From Echinococcus granulosus (taxonomy: Eukaryota; Platyhelminthes; Cestoda; Cyclophyllidea; Taeniidae): 64,000 nt of DNA. The DNA lies in contig NW_020170403.1 of the NCBI RefSeq assembly GCF_000524195.1, forward strand, positions 520,993 to 584,992, given 5' to 3'. This document shows, piece after piece, positions 1 through 12,900 of this stretch (position 1 is the first letter of the stretch; each line of letters starts with the position of its first letter). Position numbers and translations under genes: made by a program. The notes below the pieces were generated by a model that was given only the letters and a program-made list of their open reading frames with translations, did not search any database and was not told the DNA's origin.

Positions 1-1914
1 GAAATTGAATGGATCGAGGTGACTGGTGTAAAATTTGTTTGTTTACCTATAGAAATGGGAACTTTGTCAGGAAGTGATTTGTGGCTACCTTATTTCCTTG
101 AGAAAGCACTAGTGGATGATTTGTAGCGGTGATTGTATCAACATTTAAAGTGATGGGAAACTCTGCAGTCGTTTAATTTTTATTACAAAAACCATATAAA
201 GGTTGTTGGCTACTTCGTAGAGTACAGAAGTTATTACTTTCTTATCAAAACTTTTTAGCGTTACATTGTTAATATTTTGCACACTTTAAAGCTTTTCAAT
301 AAATTTGCATAAATTGAATTGCCCTTTCGATCAGATGTGCAGCCCTTCCAGAAGTTCTTCTTCTTTTTGCAATAATCGTTTCCCCTTTATCTAGTATATG
401 GGTTGATTAGTTTTTCATTGCAGTGAGACCACTTGCCAAATATGGAATTTATTTTTTTTGCGTAAAAACTCCAAACAAATTCTCCTCGACTGCTTTTTAA
501 TCTTTAGCATTTGATTGTGCTGCTACCCCTAGGCTTCCTCACAAGGCGACCATCAGTTAAGCACTTCTTGAGACATGAATGATCGCTTGTAATTGTAGGC
601 TGTAAGTCTTGCCACCCTCGAACCTAGGCGTCTCGTATCTGGTCTTCCCGGTTTCATTAACGGGACTTCCCCTTTTTTTGGGAGGGAGGGAGATAAATTC
701 ATCATTGGATTTATGTGGCTTTGTGTGCATGCAGAGGTCAAATGTTGGTAAGATTTCCTTCATTGACTTTCCTCCCTCATTAACCGGTCATCTATTACTT
801 GCCCAATGCAATTTCACATTTCCCTCAGCTTTAACGGTTTCTAATACTGGCTTAATCTGCCTTGTTCTCAGACTTTATTCAAAGGTCTGTGATTCGTTGG
901 TGGTTTTAAATTGAAGGACTTGGGTAAGGTCTGTTTTAGGACACTTTTTTTGGCAAAGAGTTTTTCCCGATGTTAATTTTATCCGTCCGAGTTCCTAATT
1001 CACTGCAATCTGCTCATTTTTCACAAATGCTTGGCTTGACCTAGTTGAATAGCAAATCCTATGTCGACCTTCAATTCCCCTATTTGCTGTTTCACAACCA
1101 ATGATTGCTTTTTAAGGCTTTAGTAACAGAGATGACGACTTAGACTCATTTTCGGCGTTTGTCGGATTTGAAAGAAAGGTAACCAATGGAAATAGCGCAT
1201 CATGAAGAAAAATGATATTTTTTTTTTCTCCCTCATTTTGACAGCCATCTGACTTGTCATTCAGCCAACTGAAAGACACTTTCATCCATCATCAGTGTGA
1301 CGTTTTCAAAAATCAGAATACTTTTCCACTGTGGGAAGTAGACCCAAGTCGTGTCAACTTTAGCTTAATTGGCGGCATAAGCAGATATATCTGGTACTGT
1401 ATTAAGTATTCAAAGCAATCTTCCGATACTGATTTATTTATGCTACATTTTTGTTATGTTTTATAAATCCATGATGGTTAAAATTGTTCCTTAAAATTTA
1501 AGAGGATTGATTGTGCTAGACATTTTTTGTACCCTTAATGAAGCACACAGTGCGAAAGAGTGGGTCACTCGACTGTTTGGGAATTCCTTTCATATGAGTA
1601 ACATCTTGTTCTCTCCTTTCGCCTATTGCATTTTGACAGCGTTTAGGGAACGATGATGCACTTTTTGTAAAGTAAATTTACTATTTCTCTGAATAAATCC
1701 TGTCTTTGAGCACTTTAGCATTCTCTCTTTTCTCCCCCAGTTAAAAAGGCCAACAAAGTAGCGTCTTTTGTGGTTGCATTAATGAGAATGATTCTATAGC
1801 TTTAACACAGTAGCCTCTGGACACTGCTTTACAGAGCGTTTTAAGACTGGTTTATAACATAAATGTTTGGTTGTCAAGGCTGGAACTCTGATTAATCTGT
1901 TCTTCATCCTGCAG
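1..1914. other. AT-rich stretch with no supported gene
   Basis: Both strands were read. The open frames here are short, and several begin at TTG rather than ATG. No exon with matching splice sites and coding character was found. It may be intron or 5' flank of the uncharacterised gene that follows. Confidence 0.5.
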
Positions 1915-1954
1915 CCATCATAATGCCAGGATATAAATTTTATGATTTATTAAG
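1915..1954 (+). CDS. Possible small 5' coding exon (unassigned)
   Basis: A 40-bp segment is framed by a good acceptor (catcctgcag) and a good donor (AAG before gtacgt). It holds an ATG at 1923 that would start MPGYKFYDLLR and leaves the frame in phase 2. The next candidate exon, at 2492, must be entered in phase 0, so the two cannot be joined directly. Either another exon lies between them or this one is chance. I do not recognise the peptide. Confidence 0.2.
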
Positions 1955-2491
1955 GTACGTGGGTGGGCGCGGACAATCTTACATCCGCTAGTGTTTTTTT
2001 TTTGTGGTTTTCGAACCAATACGGAGACAAACATCTGTGTCTTTCCTGTCAAAGCAGAAATCATCATTTGTGTCTTCACAGTTGTGTCTGTGGCTGAGGC
2101 AGGGGTAAAAGAAGTTTCCTATCCTATTCTGTTTCCCCTCTCATAAATTGCCCAGTTAGGGGGTTGTCATTTTCTGCTTCTATTGCATTTGCCAGACATG
2201 GGGAGGGTTCCAGTGAATCACTTTTTGACGGAGACTCACGTGAAGATGTGTTCAAACTCATTAATTATTGTTTCCCGTTCTAAAGAATTGTGTAATGTCC
2301 AATTATGAGCGGAATCAACCTTCCAACAGTTCAGTTAATGTCCACTGTAGACCCAAATTAGGATTCTTACTTTATCTTGTTACTGTGGCTTTCAGCGTTT
2401 TGCTTAATTACTCCTTTTTTTTCCTGCGGCAGTCATTTTGAATTGAACTTGAAGCTAATTTTATTTGTGTGGGTGAATTTTTTTGCAACAG

Positions 2492-2539
2492 GCCGACATT
2501 AATCTACCGTTCGAAGTCGCTCTGAGATCGCTTTACGAT
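2492..2539 (+). CDS. 48-bp candidate exon of the uncharacterised first gene
   Basis: The acceptor (ttttttgcaacag) and donor (GAT before gtgagt) are both strong. The 48 bp between them stay open in one frame and read ADINLPFEVALRSLYD. The exon is phase 0 at both ends, which is compatible with the phase-0 exon starting at 6917 on the same strand, and I infer that they belong to one gene. The peptide matches no family I can name. About 4.4 kb separates it from the next exon I trust, and further small exons could hide there. Confidence 0.5.
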
Positions 2540-5500
2540 GTGAGTCTGGAAAAAAGAACTTTATTATAAATGTAAGGAAGGGCCGGTAGGCTGTTAGGAG
2601 AAATGTGGTGATGCTGCTGATGGTTGGGGTCCACATTGTTAAATGTGCAGTCAAAACAAATGCCGTTCTGTTGCATTATATTACACGGTCGTAAGGGTCT
2701 TTAGGGCTGGCGACCTAGGGTTCTGCTCGTGTTAACCACATTAATGACCCTCTAGCCGCTCTGAAATCATGTCATAAAACTACTTCCGAAGCCACGTGCT
2801 TTGTAGCGGTTCCAGTGGTGACTTAGGAGTGTGGTGGGATGTGGCTGGCACCTAGTCCTTGCAGAAGTGAGTCAGCCTTCATCGATGGTTCTAAGACCTT
2901 TTCCCTCTTCGGGAAAAAGAAGAAAGGCATTGACTACGGATGACCGATTCTGTGAGCACTGACAGCAGATGAGCTCATTAAACGTGGCAGATTTTCATGT
3001 TATGTGCTTGTTATCAGCGGTGGGGCAAGAACAGAATACAATGAGTTGAAAACATTCATAAAGCAAGCAGTTCTGTGTTACAAAGATCAGGGGATTGCTG
3101 GAGCAGAAGGGTGGGCGGTGTGAAAGTGTTAATGAAGGGGAAGGTGAGACCAGAATGAGAGGAGAACTCGTATTAGCCATTTTACACTACGTTTTTCGTT
3201 CAAGAGGACTTTTGTTTCATGCAAAGGTCCCTTTGAAATGGACTTGTATTATTAAATGCACCCATTGTAGTACCACCTTTTATTATAACGGAAAGCCTTC
3301 TGTTTATCAGTGATTACTTCAAAAACGTTTATTTTAGCTTATTGTTTTCATCGCTATGCCTCATTGTGGTTTTTGTTACTGACTATTGTCGTTTTGAGTT
3401 GTTAACTTTTTGATGAACCCATTTTGAACCGAATTGGGGTAGTATTTTAAACTGTCTCCTTTTTGCTTCAAGGTCAACACTTTCCTCTTTCTCACATTGA
3501 TTACTGTGCTTGGGTCGAGCTGTGGAAAAAAGGCGATCTGCTCCTACATGGCAACTCTGCTGGTGGGCTGATTCTAACAATCACACATAATTGAGTGTGC
3601 TCCCCTGTGAACCAGACTGAATTTGTAGTTGTGCAAATTTGCAATTGCTTCGGGAATTCTAGCAATGGTTAATATTAATGCGTAGCTGACAAACTCGGTG
3701 TTTGTGAAGCACATTCATTGTAGAACGCTTTCACATACATTTAATATTATCACCTTCCCCACCACGTCTGTTCGATATGTCGGACAGGTGTTTGATTAAC
3801 AAAAGTGCAGGTGGACATTCAAGTTTGGGCGACTTTTCATAATAAAAATTAACTAACTGTGGAGAGGCTTTCAAAATGTTTTAGTGGAATATTTACCAGT
3901 GCGACCCGCAGTCCGGCACGAACCTGTTGTAAATCCTACTTTGTCTTCAGGAGCGATACAACAGCTCAATCTTAGCTACTTCCGTCTCTGTCTCAGTTTT
4001 ATTTCATTCCCCAAATCACCTGATTGTGCACCGTCGTCGAGACAGGATGCTAACCATCATTTGGAGGAATGGGGGTGGGCCATGAGGCATCTTTGCGGAT
4101 AAGTTTTGCAGCATGCGATGTGAGATATGTGAGGTCTTGCGTTGTCTTGTAAGAATAGCGCCTTCTTCTGTTTTATGTTGTCATTTCATACGATGTCCTC
4201 ATATATGGTCAGGTTTTGTAATTATTTTAATTCTAAGAATTAACTAATCGCTTTAGAAATTTATACCTTCAAAGCGAAACTAAATTAACCACTAAAAAGG
4301 TTCTCTTGGTAGCTATTCTTTTCTCCTTGGCCTATTTCAATTTGATCGTTTTCCAATTTAGTCGGATTTCTCATTCAAATAAATGACTGGCTTCATGAGT
4401 TTTCAAAAACTACAACCGACATAAAACGTCACATTTCTTTCCGTTGTTACTTTTTCGTTCACTATGATTATGCTTGTTCATATGCGCAACTTTTAATTTT
4501 TTCTCCTGTGTCTATAAATGGCATAATTATAGTTGTCGTTTTTCGACTTTAATTTGAAGTACAATTGTTTTTTTTTGTATTAGATGTGCAAACGCTTAGA
4601 TCTGACCGCCTCGAACAGATTTTTCCTTCCACACAAAGCATTTCTCTGAAGAGTTTTCACCGCAGGAGTTTGCTTTGTTTCTTGAAAATTTTTCCGCTCC
4701 AAAAGATATGAAAATAGTTTTTTCTTACCCTAGATCACGACGCATACATACAGGCGGATGGTGACATCGACGTTTTCCCATATCTAGAACCTAGTCCAAG
4801 ACTTCTACGTCATGCTTGAACTTCCAACACTTTTTCCGTTCTTGCTACTTTGGATTTTTCTTATTTCCTTCATTTCAATCTTATGTATTGTGTTCTTGGC
4901 ATCAGAGTATTTATGTGAACCAGTAAATGTTCCGATTGGATGAAAAAGGCATTTAAAATAGGGTGAGTAAATGAAATAATTGCATTTTTAAATCAACCCC
5001 TTAAATTTTTGAGCATTTTAGTATTCTCAAAAGGCAAAGTTGGCGGTTTTGATTTTAATGCCTTGGAGGGAAACTTACTCAACATGTTCACCACCAGCAT
5101 CATATATATGTGCCGCCCGGATTTTCTTATTAGAACCTGGTGCCACAAGCATGTGATGTGTTTTTTGCCAAGTTACAACGGTTTATTTTGCCGCATTTTA
5201 TAAAGCAAACCGTGATTTAATTTCAGCTACCAAGATAAGTGTAAGATGTTTTTAATTTAGTATTTGTAAGTTTACTTTTAAGCCGCAGTTAAGTTGGTTT
5301 AGGAAAAAAATTTATGGCACTTGACGTCAACTTTAACCTATAAAATTTTCGGCCTGAGGTCCTGGTGGAAAATGTGCTAATGGTAGTGATTAACGCGCCG
5401 CCGTATCATATTGTGGGCATGTGTGTTGATAACCATCTCGGCACATCCATTCAAAAGTTTCAAATCCAGATAGCCTTGTGGTAAAACACTTCCGATCATT

Positions 5501-6916
5501 AATTGTTGGTTCATATTGACTGCTAGAGAGTGTACTCTTATAGGATCATACAACACATCTAAAAATTTAGGGCTAGTTGAGGAATGGTGTAGTACGTAAA
5601 GCAAATTTTTGGTTACATAAGATCATAGTCCATTTCTTTCTGTGTTTTATTTTTGACTTGTTCAAAGGGTCCTAAGGAGGGAGAAGTTTTCACGTATCAA
5701 ATCCATGAATGCAGTAATGAAGCAGGAAAGCACTTTCGGCTGACAGGCCTGAATTTCTCACTAGACCAGAGGTTTAAGTATTTAGGAGTTCGAAAAAGAA
5801 TCCTATTTTCTTGACTACCTCTCGATTCTCAAATGTTAGTCCCCTTTTTAATGAGTTTAACAGTGTTGTGGGAACACAGCTCTCTTGATTCGGGTTTCAA
5901 CAACCATGTAATTTTTGTATGTCAGTGACATCTTCAGATGCCATGCATCTGATGTTTAAAGTTAAGATCTATGGTTGATTACCAAGTAACTTCTTTGATT
6001 CGCCATCGTATTTTTGAGTAACCTGATGAATATTGAAAAGATTCTTTGACAATTTTTTGCTGCTAAGACATTATACCATAAGGCACTTCTTATCAAAAGT
6101 AAGTCAAGCCAGAAATGCCGCACTTTTATAAGGTGTAAGGAGTAGAGAGCAGGTTGATAGTCTGAAGTATACTATCATCTCTTTACGTGTGTTCTGGGAC
6201 GAGATCCGCTTGTTTAGTTGCCCAGTTTTCACTACGACTTTCTCTCCCCAGTCAAGGTACACAAAAACAAGTTTTTTTTCTAACCACTCACGTTGACCTT
6301 AATACATTACAACTGCAGTGGCTGATTTTTCTCTAAGTCCCTGGTAAAAAAATTAGTCTAAGAAGAAAGAGACAATAACTATGAGCTATCAGATCACAAG
6401 CATTCATTGATAATTTTCTATAATGCTCCCGTTGCTTTTCCAATGATCACACAAATTTGCATCTTGACAGTGCAGTTTTATGCTTGAGTGATCAATCTTC
6501 CTATTATTCTTTTTTCACGGCTCTAGCTGGCATTCGCATAACCCAAGGATTGTGAAAATTAAACACCGCTTAGTGTTCACTTTTTTCGTTGCTACGCAAC
6601 TATGTTTCCAAAGCGTGGAGGCAGCAGTGCATTAATTTTGCTCTTCACTTACTCTCCCGCCTTGTATTTTATTATCATTCCCTCCATCATTTCCAAACAT
6701 CACACTCACTCAAGTTTTGAAAGCTGGAGAGTGAACTTTTGACAGTAGTTTCATGAGCTTATGTCTTTTCATTCATTCTTCCTTCAATCTAATATTCCGA
6801 GTTACAATGCCAGATTTCGACGATGTGTTTTTTACTTATCCCATCATTTACAAAGATTTAATTTGACACAACGTAGTGGTATCATTGCTTCCTTTATACC
6901 CCTTCCACCGATCTAG
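2540..6916 (+). other. Probable intron sequence, 4.4 kb
   Basis: No exon with two convincing splice sites was found here. A stretch at 5114-5170 is a diverged copy of sequence at 20241-20293 (listed as a repeat). The remainder is AT-rich and unremarkable on either strand. Confidence 0.4.
5114..5170 (+). repeat. Diverged dispersed repeat, copy 1
   Basis: By eye this aligns with 20241-20293 in the same orientation. Both share a run of the form cgcYYggatYttcttat, then gtgYcacaaRYatgtgaYRtg, with only short differences between. Neither copy has an open frame of its own. Its class is unknown, and a genome self-alignment would give its true limits. Confidence 0.4.
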
Positions 6917-9900
6917 TTCTCCGAGGTGCACCATTTGGATCCGCTGGTAATTCAGCACATAGGCGTCTACACCGTCTGCCCCATCTCTTCCCTCTCCTTC
7001 ACGGAACCCTCTGAGTCGCACACTCAGGAGATAATTAAGCTCTCCTCATTCTTGGGTTCCTCTCCACACCAACCCATTGCTCCTGTTAGGTCCGATCCGC
7101 AGACGAACAATCTGCGGCTTTACAAGTCTACCACCACAACGCCGATGCCAACCGTTGAACCACAGCGCGAGAAGTCCGCTAGCAGTCCGGCTGCCATTTC
7201 AGCGGGCAAGGAAGTCATCGCTGCCATGGATGAACACTTGTACACGCTTTGCAGTCAGTTTCTTACCTCCCTCAATCAGACGCAACAGTCGCCCGAGTTT
7301 TGGCAGAAATGCGTGAGTTTGCGCTGGTAATTTTAGGCACGAAATTTGCTCCGTTATCTTGCTTCAATGAAGTAGCGTTCAATACGCGTGTGTCTGTGCA
7401 CTCATAAAATTATTAGTCCACAGTGTGCTTGTTTTTTAAGAAATAATTCTTAACGGACATACATTCGTGTCTATTTCCAAAGTAGCTGTAAGAGCAGGAA
7501 TAAAGGGTATGTACTCTGTATCAACCTCCCCTCACTCAGGCCCCATTTTGGCAACTGTTCTTATAGTCAAAATCTATACAACTTCGGATTGATCTCTTCT
7601 ATGCTTAAATGGCTTTGCTGTCCGTTTTTTAATAGTAGAGCAAGAAGACAATGAAAATTTGTTTTTCAGTCTTCTACTACGTTACACTGCATTTAATTAG
7701 CTAAAAGGTAAAATAATGTTGATAGTTAATTTACCTTCTGTGTGGGATGATTTCATAACCTCCGAACATACTTGGAAAAGTTCCAAAAAACTGGTGCTGT
7801 GTATTTAAAAGTCATCTCTTGCAAGGATTCAGCAGTAAATCCTTAAAATAAGGATGCATTGTTAAGAGACTGGGTAGCTAAATAGTAGAGATGATGGCTG
7901 TGCGTATTTTGGGTTTAAAATCCGCTCTTTTGCCAGTGTTTTAACGCTAGCCCATCCCTTGGGTAACAAGTTTCTATTTTCTTTCTTTCAAACAGTTTTT
8001 GTGTCACTTTAGAAGCTCTCTTTCAAAATATGTGGAGAAAAAGTAGCAGGAACTCGAATTCGAATCCTGACTGGATAGCTAGATTGTTTTTTATACCCTT
8101 AATCATTTTTCTGTAAAAATGTTTGACATCCAGGTTTACGGTTTTCCGTTATTTTCTATTCAAAGTTGATTTAGAAAAGTTTGATTCCATGATGGCTTTT
8201 ACTTTCAAATAATTTCGCAGGAGAACCAGGCTAATTTTAAATACTCCCTTGTAAAAGCAACTGAGCAGCTAAGTGAAATTCAACACATTGGAATTACCAA
8301 AAAATGTGTAAACACAAGTACTTACTTCTCATAAATCCTTCAAACGGGATTGACTTTTGACTTGAAAATGAGGACGGTTTCTCTCTTCGTCCCTCGAAAA
8401 GTACAACTTAGGACTGAATTTAAGGGAAAAGTGAATGTCAAACCTATATTTTACTGGTCCCTACTTGGACTTCTAGTAAGAACATTAAAAAATTCTGTTA
8501 ATTGAAGAAAAATCTACCATTAATCATCTAAATAGTTAGCTAACTAAATGGCGGCGATATTTATCTCCCCATCCATTTTGTAGTGCTTTTTGTAAATATG
8601 GGAGCTAAAGCTGTCGAGTTTTTATTTAATCAGACCTTTTTTAAATGATAATTTTAGTCAATTAAAGGCTGCGATCGCGTTTGCTCTGTAGTTTTATTTT
8701 AAAAAGGGGCAGACCGTTTATGCACCATGGCAATGAAATTGTTGGGGTAGTTATTACAGAAGATATGATTTTATATTACCATGGGCACTAGTTTTCGTCT
8801 CATCTTTATATTAGGATGTCTCCAAACCCTCATTGATTAATAATTTTATCCTTTTCAAGAACAAAGATTCACTTAAGTTGAGAGGACTGAGAAGTGATGA
8901 ACAATCCTTATTAAAGGTCTGTCACCCACAGGCCACATCCCTGCTTGCCAGCTTGGTTCAACTCTGTGTGGGCGAGTTTGTTTCGGAGAGACGGCAACAG
9001 GACTTTTTTCAGCAAATGCGTGGCATTCTTGGGGGTACGACAAGCGAGCGGCAGCGAGAACAGCAGCAGCGCGAGGCGGGGGACCAGGAGGCAGAACAAC
9101 AGCAGCGGCAGGAACAACACCGGTGTTTGAGATCATCCTCTCAGTCAACAATGTTCCCTCATTCTGGTGTCTCCTCTGCTTCCACCATCTCTTCATTCTC
9201 GCATTCCTGTTCCAGGCCAGATGAATCTGTCTCCTTCAGTGAGTGTGTAAATTGTCCTTTGGCCCAAAAGTTTGCTTTGTTCTCCTGCTAGGACAATCCG
9301 TGAGAGATTGATGGTGGAAAATCGTGTTTAAAGACCGGGCTTCTCAGGGCCCACTATATTATCTTTAATGGTGGTAGTTTCTTAACTTTCCTTGCTCCTT
9401 TAGTCCACACTCGCCCAAACTTAAGGGCGTTTTGGATCCTGGCATAGGCTGTTCCAACAATGACATTTCGATTTCTAGCAATCTCTCCAAGCGTTATGGT
9501 TCTAATTTTATGAGCCATTCTCAGGTTTCGTCCCTCATGGCTATGATTATAGCCAGCTTAACTGCTGTAGCATTCTGCATATGTCATACCGGCGCATCCT
9601 TCTTAGATTTTTTTCAACAAACCCCTGTAAGACAACTCCATTGGAGGGAGAACTTGAAACTTGATGAGTTTGCACTTTTTAAGAATTGAGGCTGAACACA
9701 ATCGTTTGTACCGTTCTGGAGCAGGAAGGCTTGCTAACGGGGTACTTATACTGTTCTACCCATTCCTACTCATTCAAACGTCCTCTAGTCAACATTTTCG
9801 TGGTCTTTTTGGTTTAAATAAATCACATTGTTTTATTTAATCAGTCACCGTAACAATTTGCCACGTCTTTTCTTGCAAACGTCATAGAAATGGCGGTTGG

Positions 9901-12900
9901 CCCCTCTCCACTGATATGATCTTACCCTAGACTGCGATGGTTAGTCGGATTCGCGAGGTGGAATTAATAAATGATGACCATGTTGTCTTCCTTCTCCCAT
10001 GATTTTTAGATGGAATGCGATAGCGTTTCTTTTACATGTATATTCCACGTGTCGACACTATTTGTGCACTTCTGGCTAATGCGATCGCGATTTTGCAATC
10101 CAAAAAATTTATCCCCCTTCCACAAATGTGCATTGTTCTACTTTTCCACGTGAAACTAGATTTCTTTTTTTTGATTCCGCTGGCCTCTTGGGTATGTGCG
10201 CTTGTAAGTACTCAGTTTTATGGTTTTCTGCCACGACCGTCAATTCGCTCGAGTGGTATATTTCATAGAAAGTACGAACCACTTAACTTTCCTTCAGTGC
10301 CGTTTTAATTGTCGATTTGTCCACCTATCTGCCCGGTAATTCTTGCCAGAGAAATGCAGAGTCGAAAGTGTTAACACATTTTGGATTAAACGTAACAAAA
10401 AATTTGCTTTGCTATTTCACTCTCAACTGATCCTTTCGGTACTACTTAGCTGCCACGAATGTCAGCCACGTTTCTTGGGCATTCGCTTTTAGAGTTCAAG
10501 GGGGACGTTTTTATTTCGATCGTAACGACAACGGCGACAGTGATAGGGGCGTCCTTTATCTGTAAAGCTCAGAAGAACTGTCAAACAGACTTTGCCGATT
10601 TACCATGGTGAAGGGGGTCTATTTGGTGCTTCTTTGAGTGTTCCTATGGTGGTTGTCACGAGGGTGCTTTAACTGTATTTAGAATAAACTGCCAATGTGT
10701 CCTCTCGTTAGTCGTCGGTGCTCATATCGCAGACCATCCCAACCGAGGCATTTTTCATGAAGATGATAATAGTGATTGTGTATATGCAACACCATGCGGT
10801 GGTGATCCAAATCTCCCATTAACGAAAGTGCATAACCCTAACTTGCGGATATCTAATCGTAATTATTATAAAAACTTCAAGCGCAGTACGGTACGATGAC
10901 GAGACAGCCGCTCAGGCGTAAAACAATTGAAGAGCGTCAGCGTAGGCGACCTTTGTAGAAGGAGAATGCACATTATTTCCGTACAGGAATCGGATTGTGC
11001 TCCAGACACATGCACATCTTTGGACCGCAATATAAACTATGTAACAGAGGGTAGCTCATTCTTTTTTGGCGCCGTCCTCACTGAGCTACAAAAACGGCAC
11101 TTAAATACGACCAATTATTATCCCTGTTTTTGTCATTCACCTTTTCAATAGGTATATAAAGAGTGGAAACCTTTTTTTGAGTTGTGTACAATGTAGATAT
11201 TTTAATTCAAAAGATCTTGAAAGTGGTGGAGATACTGCCCAGACATTGCGTAAGTGCGCCTGATGCTGTTTACCCTGGTAAAAGTGTCTCTGGTGTGATT
11301 GTGAAAATTCTCCAAATAGTAATTAAGAAGCGGGCTTTATACCATGTGGCATCTGAGTTACTCCTTAAAGTAGGCTATAAGGTGTGCATGTATGCCCAGA
11401 AGTAGCGTTATTAATGTGGATGGGAGGTGTTATGCTTCTTGGGGAGTAAATTGTGGAAGAATAAGGCTACGTATAGTCCAAGTGAATACCATCTTTGTCG
11501 ACTGGATGGCAACAATTATTCTGTTTTAGCTGGTAGATGATGGATTTCTACCTCAACGAGAAAGCTTTTAAGTTTGGAAGCAGCGACGGGGTCATCCCAC
11601 CATTCTCTCTTCCTATAAGTTGGATTAAAAGTGTATATGTGAGACATTCCTTATAGCTGAAGAGTGTTCTGCTCCGAATATAATTTGTAAGCCAGTCGAT
11701 TGCTACAGGAACGTTTGCGTGAACGAAGCAATCCTTTAACGAAATACACGATAAGAAGTACTGCTGCCATTTCTTCTTCTTTGCCACTTTTTCTCTCCTT
11801 GTCAGGACTCTATGCCCTTATTATTGACCGTGATTTTTATACAATCTTATACGATACTTGAAGTTGAAGTATTTCCAGAAAACTAATATTTGAAAAACTA
11901 GTTTGTTGCAAGTCCTCGTAGAGTTGGCCATCGACTATGGTTGCCTTTTTCAATAACCCTTTACTGGTAATAACCACTCAACAACACCGCATATCCCACC
12001 ATTGTAGCCTCCAAGTTACCCTCAAAACGGTTGTTAGATCTTCATGCTGCTGTACAGAAGAGCCGGACGAATATTGGCATTGACGGCATAAGTTGCACTT
12101 TCTACAAAAGGCTGAAAAGGCTTGAATCTTTGCATATGTAATTGAGTCTGAGGTCTCTATATTACATAGCCTTGCCCTATTTTGAGCGTTATTTTCGGCT
12201 CTCTTCGTGACTACCCTTCTGCTTCAGCCGTTACAAAGCAGTGGTGTGTATTTAAGTCACCTGCTAGGAGGGAATAAATAGGTGGTAGCAAATTTGCGAC
12301 TCAGTGAAAAGATTTGTTTTTTTTTTTTTTCTACCGGAAGATTCGGCGGAGAACCTTAAGCATCACGAGCTGGCGCAGCATCCCAGTTTGTTCAAAAAGG
12401 GGCTTTAAGTGCTCATCGTAGGGAACAAGATTTGAGCTTCTTGCCTTTACAAGAGATTACCGTTCCATTTGCTTTGACTGCTTTTTTATTCGTAGCTTAA
12501 CGTCACTGAGTCATTACATCGGCACAATTTTTTTTGATTTTGATGGAGCGCCTCAAATAGCCACTCAGATGTTTCTTTCACCCTTTTGACAAGATGCTGT
12601 TTCATTCTCACCTTGATACAGCATCCTGCTCCCATCCTCGTGTGCATGCTTTAAGGTCTCCTTCTCGTCATCTTTTTTTTTCAATTTCAATTAAAAACCA
12701 GCAGGTAAACTTTGTTCTCATTAGGACTGAAGGCTGACCGGGTAAGGGTCAAATTCCATGCTTTTCGCTTGAGCACTAACAAAAACGATTTCACACGTGT
12801 GTAAGGTGTGAGTGTAGAAGTGTACGCTCTTTTTCATCTTTCTCATCATCTGTAGCTCTAAAAGTAAAAGAGAACCATTAGAAGCCACTGCCCGTACACT

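Noticed and set aside
8040..8080. tRNA-like B-box (ttcgaatcctg)
   Set aside because: No A-box or cloverleaf can be formed around it.
9432..9689. 85-codon frame that suggested a transposase remnant
   Set aside because: It begins at TTG, and neither strand shows a transposase helix-turn-helix or catalytic motif.
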